Of a stretch of 48,892 bases of DNA, positions 43,643 to 48,892 are shown one piece after another. The position numbers and the translations under genes were made by a program. Source of the DNA: Xanthomonas cissicola (GTDB lineage Bacteria > Pseudomonadota > Gammaproteobacteria > Xanthomonadales > Xanthomonadaceae); assembly GCF_008801575.1 (NCBI RefSeq), contig NZ_VZPL01000034.1, forward strand, positions 1-48,892. Reading direction: 5' to 3'. Within the stretch, counting starts at the first letter, position 1. Every line of letters starts with the position of its first letter. Below the pieces are notes generated by a model. That model saw only the letters and a list, made by a program, of their open reading frames with translations. It was not told the origin of the DNA and did no database searches.

Positions 43643-46600
43643 ATGAACCGTAGTATCCAGAAGCGTGCCTTGGCATTGGCCTTGGTCGTGGCCATGGGCA
43701 GCGTCCACGCGCAGTCCACCACCGGCAGCATCGTCGGTAGCGTGGGGCAGGGCAGTGGCACGAGCGTGCTGGTGGAAAACAACAGCGGCTTCAGCCGCGA
43801 GGTGCCGGTGGACGCGCGCGGTCGCTACACCGCCGGCAATCTGCCGCTGGGCACCTACAAAGTGACGGTCAAGCGCGAAGGCGCGGTGGTGGAAACGCGC
43901 GAGAACGTCGCCATCACCGTCGGGGCCAATACCGACGTGTCGTTTGCTGCCAGCGCCGCGGGGAGCGGCGTGCAGACCCTGGACAGCGTCACCGTCAGCG
44001 CCGCCAGCCTCACCACCATCGATGTCAGCAGCGTGGATACGCGCACCGTCGTCACCGCCGAACAGTTGCAGCAACTGCCGCTGGGCCGTACCGCCGAAGC
44101 GATTGCGCTGCTGGCACCGGGGGTGGTGGTCAACAGCGGCGGTTTCGACAACGGCCCGCTTGGCGGCTCGCTCCCCAGCTTCGGCGGCTCGGCCGCCAGC
44201 GAGAACGCGTACTACCTGAACGGTTTCAACACCACCACCATCAGCAACAACCTGGGCGGCCTCACCCTGCCGTACGGCGCCATCGACCAGCAGGAAATCT
44301 TTACCGGCGGCTACGGCGCGCAGTACGGCCGCGCCAACGGCGGCGTGATCAACCAGATCGGCAAGCGCGGCACCAATGAGTGGAAGTTCGGCGCTGCAGT
44401 GATCTGGGAGCCGAACGGCCTCAGGGCCAATCAGCGCGACATCTATTGGCGCCCGGACAGCCAGGGCAGCACCATCAACAACGCTGCCTATCGCTATGCG
44501 CGTGCGGCCAATGGCCTGTATCAGCCTGCCAGTGAGGCCGAAGCCAACCAGACCACCTACAGCGCCTATGTCGGCGGACCCATCATCCAGGACAAGCTGT
44601 TCTTCTTCCTGGCCGCCGAGCAGGTGAATTCTGACGGCGTGCGCGTAGGCACCAATCGGACACCGACAACGGCCGCACCGGCGGCCTCACCGACTACGAC
44701 TACAAGCAGAAACGCTGGTACGCCAAGGTGGACTGGAACATCACCGACAACCATCTGATCGAGGTGACCGGTGCCAGCGACGTCGCCGAAACCAATGGCT
44801 CGATCTATCGCTACGACTATGTTGCGCGTGAGCGTGGCGCCTACTTCACCGACGAATCCACCTGGAAAACCGGGCCGACGCTGTTCACCGGCAAGTACAC
44901 CGGCTATCTGGGCGACAACCTCACCGTGACCGCCCTGTACGGCAAGATGAGAACGCCGGACGAACTGACGCCGTTCAACTACAACGCCGCCAATGGCCCG
45001 GTGATCAATAGCGCCGCATTGCAGAATCCTGCCTACACCGGCGGCACACCGCGCATCGGCAACCAGCTGGTCACTTCGGTCAGCTCGCCGGACCGCGAGT
45101 ACAAAAAAGACAACCAGCGCCTGAATCTGGAATGGCGCATCGGCCACCACACGCTCAACTTCGGTATCGATAACCAGAAGTCCGAAGGTATCGATGTCGG
45201 CTCGATCCTCTCTGGCCCCGGCTTTGCCTGGACCTACGGACAGACCAACGACCCGTACGGGCTGGCCACCGGCGGTCTGGTCAGCCAATCGGCCAATGAA
45301 GCCGGCGGCATCGGTGCGCCAAGCCCGGGTTTGGTGGATCCGGTCAACGGATCCAGTGGCTACTACGTGGTGCGCAACATCAACACCAGCCTGTATTCGT
45401 ACGAGGCCAAGCAACGCGCCTACTACATCGAAGACAAGTGGCAGGTCACCGACAATCTGCTGCTGAGCCTGGGCTTGCGCAAGGATGAGTTCACCAACTA
45501 CACCCCGTTCGGCGATCCCTACATCGAAATCGACAACGCGTGGGCGCCGCGCCTGGGCTTTAGCTGGGACGTCAATGGCGATTCCAGCTTGAAGGTGTTC
45601 GGTAACCTTGGCCGTTACTACCTCGGTCTGCCGCTATCGGCGGTGAGTCTGTTCACCCCGGCCACCACCACCGATACCTACTACACCTACAGCGGCATCA
45701 ATGCCGACGGCACGCCGATCCTGGCGCAGCAGCTGGGTTCGGCGGTGTCGGCCAATTCGCGCTTCGGTCGCATTGCCGACGTACGCACCGCGGTGGCCAA
45801 GGACATCGAAGGCGAAAACCAGGACGAACTCATCCTCGGGTTTACCAAGCAACTCGATAGCGGCTGGGTGCTGGGCGTGCGCGGCACGCATCGCCGCCTC
45901 AATGCCGGCATCGACGACCAGAACTACGATGTCTCCAATACCGCGTTGATCGATGCGGCAGCGGCGCAAGGCGTGACCATCGATTTTTCCAAGGTGGCGG
46001 GCGCATCGTTGATCAATCCGGGCCAGACCAATACCTGGGGGGTGATTGGCACCGATGGCCAGTTCCACGAAGTATCGGTGAGCCGTGAGGCGGCAGGTTT
46101 TCCGAAGTTCAAGCGCAATTATTCGGCGGTGGAATTCAATCTGGAGCGTCCGTTCGACGGCAAGTGGTATGCCAAGGTCAACTACGTCTGGTCGCATAGC
46201 TACGGCACCACCGAAGGCCAGGTGCGTTCGGATCTATGGCGCACCGGCGGCGCGCTCGGTAGCTATCAGGGCCAGGCCTCGGTCTCGACCACGCAGAGCT
46301 GGGACCACGCGGCGTTGATGGAACACTTCAACGGCGATCAATCCAACGATCATCGCCATCAGCTCAAGTTGTTCGGCTTCTACCAGTTCACCCCGCAATG
46401 GGGCGCCTCGGCCAATTTCAGCCTGATCTCCGGCGCTCCGCACAACTGCCTGGGCAACTACTACGGAACCGAATACAGCGGCCGCGATCCGGCCGGCTAT
46501 GGCGGCAGTGCAATTACCGGCGGCCCTTACCACTACTGCTACAACCCGCAGACCGGCACCGGCGTGGCATCGCCTCCCGGTTCGCAGGGGCGCCTGGGCT

Positions 46601-46821
46601 GGATCGCGCAGCTGGATATGGGCGTGACCTACAAGCCGGCCTTTGCCGACGGCAAGCTTGCAGTGCGCTTTGACGTGTTCAACATCACCAACGAGCAGAC
46701 CGCGACCAACATCTACCCGTTCTCGCAGCTGCCCGACAACACCACCAACCCGCTATGGGACCAGGTCGTCGCCTATCAGGCGCCGCGCTCGGGCCGGGTG
46801 ACGTTGAGCTACGATTTCTAA
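43643..46821 (+). pseudogene. Oar-type TonB-dependent receptor with carboxypeptidase-like N-domain, frameshifted
   Basis: The gene begins at ATG 43643 with GGGGAGAG at 6-13 bases and a signal peptide ending VHAQST. It has an N-terminal CarboxypepD regulatory-like (Ig-fold) domain (about 25-115: VLVENNSGFSREVPVDARGR, TYKVTVKREG), a plug with TAEQLQQLPLGRTAEAIALL and GYGAQYGRANGGVINQI, and a barrel ending GRVTLSYDF. The frame breaks near 44653. Upstream reads AEQVNSDGVRVGT and downstream TDNGRTGGLTDYDYKQKRWY lies one frame over. Restoring one C (GGCACCAATCGG to GGCACCCAATCGG) joins them as GTQSDTDNG and gives 1059 residues, the usual Oar length. This receptor class imports complex substrates; the intact form may be missing here. 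Confidence 0.88.
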
Positions 46822-46848
46822 TCGCGTCATTTGATACTGCAGTCCCGG

Positions 46849-46881
46849 CAGCGACGCGTGGTGGCACGCGTCGCTGTTTTT
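46849..46881 (+). terminator. Intrinsic terminator after the Oar-type receptor
   Basis: CAGCGACGCGTG-GTGG-CACGCGTCGCTG followed by TTTTTTG, a perfect 12-base-pair stem and T-run 27 bases past the stop. Confidence 0.93.
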
Positions 46882-47163
46882 TGTTTCGGGGATGGCGGTC
46901 GAATTGGGGCGGCTCTGCTGAGTGAAGACAGACAGCCGGCTTGCTGAGCGCAGTGCACTTGATCTCGGCGTTCGGCTAGCAGGGGTACGTCATGATCGCC
47001 TGTATGCATCGCTTTCAATAAAACTGCCAGCAAACTGTCTGGCGAAGGCACCGCGCACGCGACGTTCGAGGCGACGCGATGCAGTGAAATACATGTCGCG
47101 GTCTTGAAGTGGATTGGACGGTTTGTATGACCAAGCCTAGGAGCCTTAGATCTGCTTCTTGGC

Positions 47164-47277
47164 TGCAGGGCCCTTGCCCGCCTACCATCGCGGGACACGC
47201 TGCAAATACGTCCCTGTAAGCTCTTACGCGGCATCCATGCCGCGTAAGGTCCCGCGCCGGTAGGCGGGCAAGGGCCT
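47164..47277. repeat. Palindromic repeat A, copy 2
   Basis: Outer arms GGGCCCTTGCCCGCCTACC pair with GGTAGGCGGGCAAGGGCC, with the inner hairpin CTTACGCGGCAT-CC-ATGCCGCGTAAG and middle arm CGCGGGAC/GTCCCGCG. The arms are more complete than in copy 1 (24137-24246). Confidence 0.88.
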
Positions 47278-47447
47278 GTCGCGTTGGTTGGTGTGCATGT
47301 GAGAGCAGCGCTTGAGGCGCTTTCCACATCGGTCAATCACCAGCTTCTCTTGTCATTCTCTCGTCGTGCCTGGCAAGTGCCATAACGAAGCAATCGGCAG
47401 CAGCGTGGCCGCCCATGCAATGACCCGCTCTCGGTTGGCCGCCAGCC

Positions 47448-47565
47448 AACTTTCTGGTGCGGTGTCCTCGCCACTTGCGGGACCGTTGGCGGCATGGATG
47501 CCGCCATCGAGCCTAAGGACGGATTTACGGCGTGACCCGCGAGCGGCGACGGCACCGCGCGCGCG
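47448..47565. repeat. Palindromic repeat B, copy 2 (inverted orientation, diverged)
   Basis: Arms GGTGTCCTCGCCACTTGCGG and CCCGCGAGCGGCGACGGCAC are diverged versions of repeat B at 24360-24460. The centre (CGTTGGCGGCATGGATGCCG ...) is the reverse complement of the centre in copy 1, so the unit is flipped. Confidence 0.75.
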
Positions 47566-47651
47566 ACGCACCCGGCTGTTCACCCAAGCGATGCAGCGAA
47601 ATGAAAAACACGCTGTCTTTAAATCGATTGAAGCGCTTGGATGAACAACTT

Positions 47652-48290
47652 TCAAAGCTTGCCGCGCTGAGCCGCAAACCCTGCGCGATACCCCTGTACC
47701 GCTGCGACCGGATCCGGCGCCGCGTACACGCCACTGACCACCGCAATGAGATCGGCACCCGCAGTCACCAGCGCAGGCACCTGCGCTGGTGCGATGCCGC
47801 CGATCGCCACGCGCGGCACGTCAAGCTCGGCCGCTTGCTGTAGCAGCGCAGGCGTTGCGCGCCGCGTGGTCTGCTTGGTGGTGGTGGGGAAGAACGCACC
47901 GAACGCGACATAGCTCGCCCCGGACGCCGCCGCTGCGTGCGCGCGCTCGATATCGTCGTAGCACGACACCCCGATGATGGCCTGCTCGCCCAGCAGCGCG
48001 CGCGCTGCCGCCACGTCGCCATCGTCTTCGCCCAGATGCACGCCTTGCGCACCGACCTGCGCCGCAAGCTGCGCATCGTCGTTGATGATCAACGGCACGC
48101 CATGGGCCGCGCATGCCTCGCGCAAGGCGCCGGCCTGGCGCAGCCGCAGCGCCGCATCCGCCTGCTTGTTGCGGTATTGCAGCCAGGTGATCGACCCCAG
48201 CAACGGGGCCGTGCGCAGGAGCAAGCGCTGCGTGTTGGGCTCGTCGGGGGTGATCAGGTAGACGCCGCGAACGTTAAGACGGTTGGGCAT
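47652..48290 (-). CDS. thiE: Thiamine-phosphate synthase
   Basis: ThiE couples hydroxymethylpyrimidine pyrophosphate and thiazole phosphate to thiamine phosphate. The 212-residue TIM barrel has the family marks [38 protein letters not shown] (with the substrate/Mg aspartates) and [15 protein letters not shown], and [23 protein letters not shown] near the phosphate-binding end. The ATG at 48290 follows GGAAGCG; longer upstream frames have no similarity. It sits apart from thiC, the other thiamine gene of the window, and has no riboswitch in its short leader. It is divergent from rubredoxin. Confidence 0.95.
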   Translation of the reverse strand: MPNRLNVRGVYLITPDEPNTQRLLLRTAPLLGSITWLQYRNKQADAALRLRQAGALREACAAHGVPLIINDDAQLAAQVGAQGVHLGEDDGDVAAARALLGEQAIIGVSCYDDIERAHAAAASGASYVAFGAFFPTTTKQTTRRATPALLQQAAELDVPRVAIGGIAPAQVPALVTAGADLIAVVSGVYAAPDPVAAVQGYRAGFAAQRGKL

Positions 48291-48361
48291 GGCAACGCTT
48301 CCGAAAGCGGTGGATGGGATGGGACAATGCAGGCCCACTGTTGCATGGCCGCGATTATCCG

Positions 48362-48553
48362 ATGAGCGAGACATCCACGACCACCTATCGCACCTGGATG
48401 TGCGTCGTCTGCGGGTTTCTCTACCACGAGGCCGACGGCATCCCCGAAGAAGGCATCGCCCCGGGTACCCGCTGGCAAGACGTGCCCGACACCTGGACCT
48501 GCCCCGATTGCGGCGTGACCAAGGAAGACTTCGAAATGGTGGAGCTCGATTGA
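48362..48553 (+). CDS. rubA: Rubredoxin
   Basis: The 63-residue protein has the two metal-binding loops of rubredoxin, CVVCGFLY (C-x2-C) and [11 protein letters not shown] (C-x2-C), binding a single iron, and the conserved [20 protein letters not shown] between them. It carries single electrons in the cytoplasm, often to an alkane hydroxylase or to oxidative-stress enzymes. The ATG at 48362 is the first in-frame start near the domain; a longer frame from 48314 is less likely. It is divergent from thiE with 71 bases between and is followed within 110 bases by an IS element. Confidence 0.93.
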   Translation: MSETSTTTYRTWMCVVCGFLYHEADGIPEEGIAPGTRWQDVPDTWTCPDCGVTKEDFEMVELD

Positions 48554-48662
48554 GCTGCCGCCAACGGCGTGCAATCAGGTGGTGTTCTCTACCGTGATGC
48601 TGTTGCGATGTGGGCACGAGAATGCGTGCGTTGCCGAGAACCACAGGGCGATGCCCTATCTA

Positions 48663-48892
48663 GGGCCTGTTAACACTAATGGCCCGAGCGATTAAACTAT
48701 TGGGCATGGAGATCACGCCAGCACAATTTTCTCTGATCGAACACTGCCTGCCGGCGCAGCGCGGCAATGTCAGCATGACCAACCTGCAAGTGGTCAACGC
48801 CATCCTTTACGTTGCCGAGCATGGCTGCAAATGGCGCGGCCTACCCAAGCGCTTTGGCAACTGGCATACGGTCTACACACGCATGAACCGTT
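48663..48892 (+). mobile_element. Left end of an IS5-family element (same type as 127-389)
   Basis: GGGCCTGTTAACAC at 48663-48676 is the reverse complement of the terminal repeat at 376-389. A transposase gene follows at 48706 and runs off the window. The TA dinucleotide preceding it (48661-48662) fits the TA target of this IS group. Orientation is the same as for the left copy. Confidence 0.88.
48706..48892 (+). CDS. IS5-family transposase, N-terminal part (runs off window)
   Basis: The first 62 residues read MEITPAQFSLIEHCLPAQRG, then NLQVVNAILYVAEHGCKWRG and LPKRFGNWHTVYTRMNR. This is the DUF4096-like insertion-element protein domain that opens IS5-family transposases. The C-terminal part of the same family is seen at 128-382, so the window is flanked by two copies in the same direction. 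The catalytic region lies outside the window. Confidence 0.9.
   Translation, partial: MEITPAQFSLIEHCLPAQRGNVSMTNLQVVNAILYVAEHGCKWRGLPKRFGNWHTVYTRMNR

Larger units (their letters stand above)
46882..47651. other. Repeat-rich gap between the receptor and thiE
   Basis: About 770 bases without a supported gene. Palindromic repeats A (47164-47277) and B (47448-47565) lie here in the same order and similar spacing as at 24137-24460. The rest shows only short inverted segments. Confidence 0.6.

Overview
The window is high-GC chromosomal DNA that I read as Xanthomonas. The support is the set of large TonB-dependent receptors, the PPi-dependent phosphofructokinase next to a membrane pyrophosphatase, the azurin, a Mpl/LON pair, the short GGGAATC-type intergenic repeats, and IS5- and IS30-family insertion sequences. 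I cannot fix the species. IS density plus three single-base frameshifts would suit an IS-rich pathovar such as X. oryzae or an X. citri/axonopodis relative, but that is inference.

Layout. Positions 1-389 are the 3' end of an IS5-family element whose transposase gene is broken by an IS30-family element running off the left edge. Positions 403-12340 hold two paralogous TonB-dependent receptors facing each other across thiC (with a TPP riboswitch), a winged-helix/beta-propeller membrane regulator and an AraC-type regulator. Positions 12757-20515 hold a pseudo-receiver/HDOD protein, then a pyrophosphate block (ppa, hppA, PPi-dependent PFK) interleaved with two small exported proteins, then adk. 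A candidate small RNA with a strong terminator lies between adk and mpl. Positions 20885-31567 are mixed housekeeping: mpl, a frameshifted LON-domain gene, a bestrophin-like channel, a DedA-PAP2-LssY fusion, a small kinase, an SDR, a frameshifted potassium channel, an acetylornithine-type aminotransferase and a HAD hydrolase.

Positions 31853-38667 are the most interesting segment. A TonB-dependent receptor is followed by a Tat-exported flavin amine oxidase, a cytochrome c, a Sec-exported RidA protein, a Tat-exported HisC-like PLP aminotransferase and, after a 210-base gap, azurin. This reads as a periplasmic pathway for taking up and oxidising an amine or amino-acid-like compound, with its own electron carriers and imine-handling protein. 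The substrate is not visible in the sequence.

Positions 38749-48553 hold a MalT-like LuxR regulator, hemL, a frameshifted Oar-type TonB-dependent receptor, a repeat-rich gap, thiE and rubredoxin. At 48663 a second copy of the IS5-family element begins in the same orientation as the first, so about 48.3 kb is bracketed by direct IS copies. I saw no tRNA, rRNA or CRISPR array.
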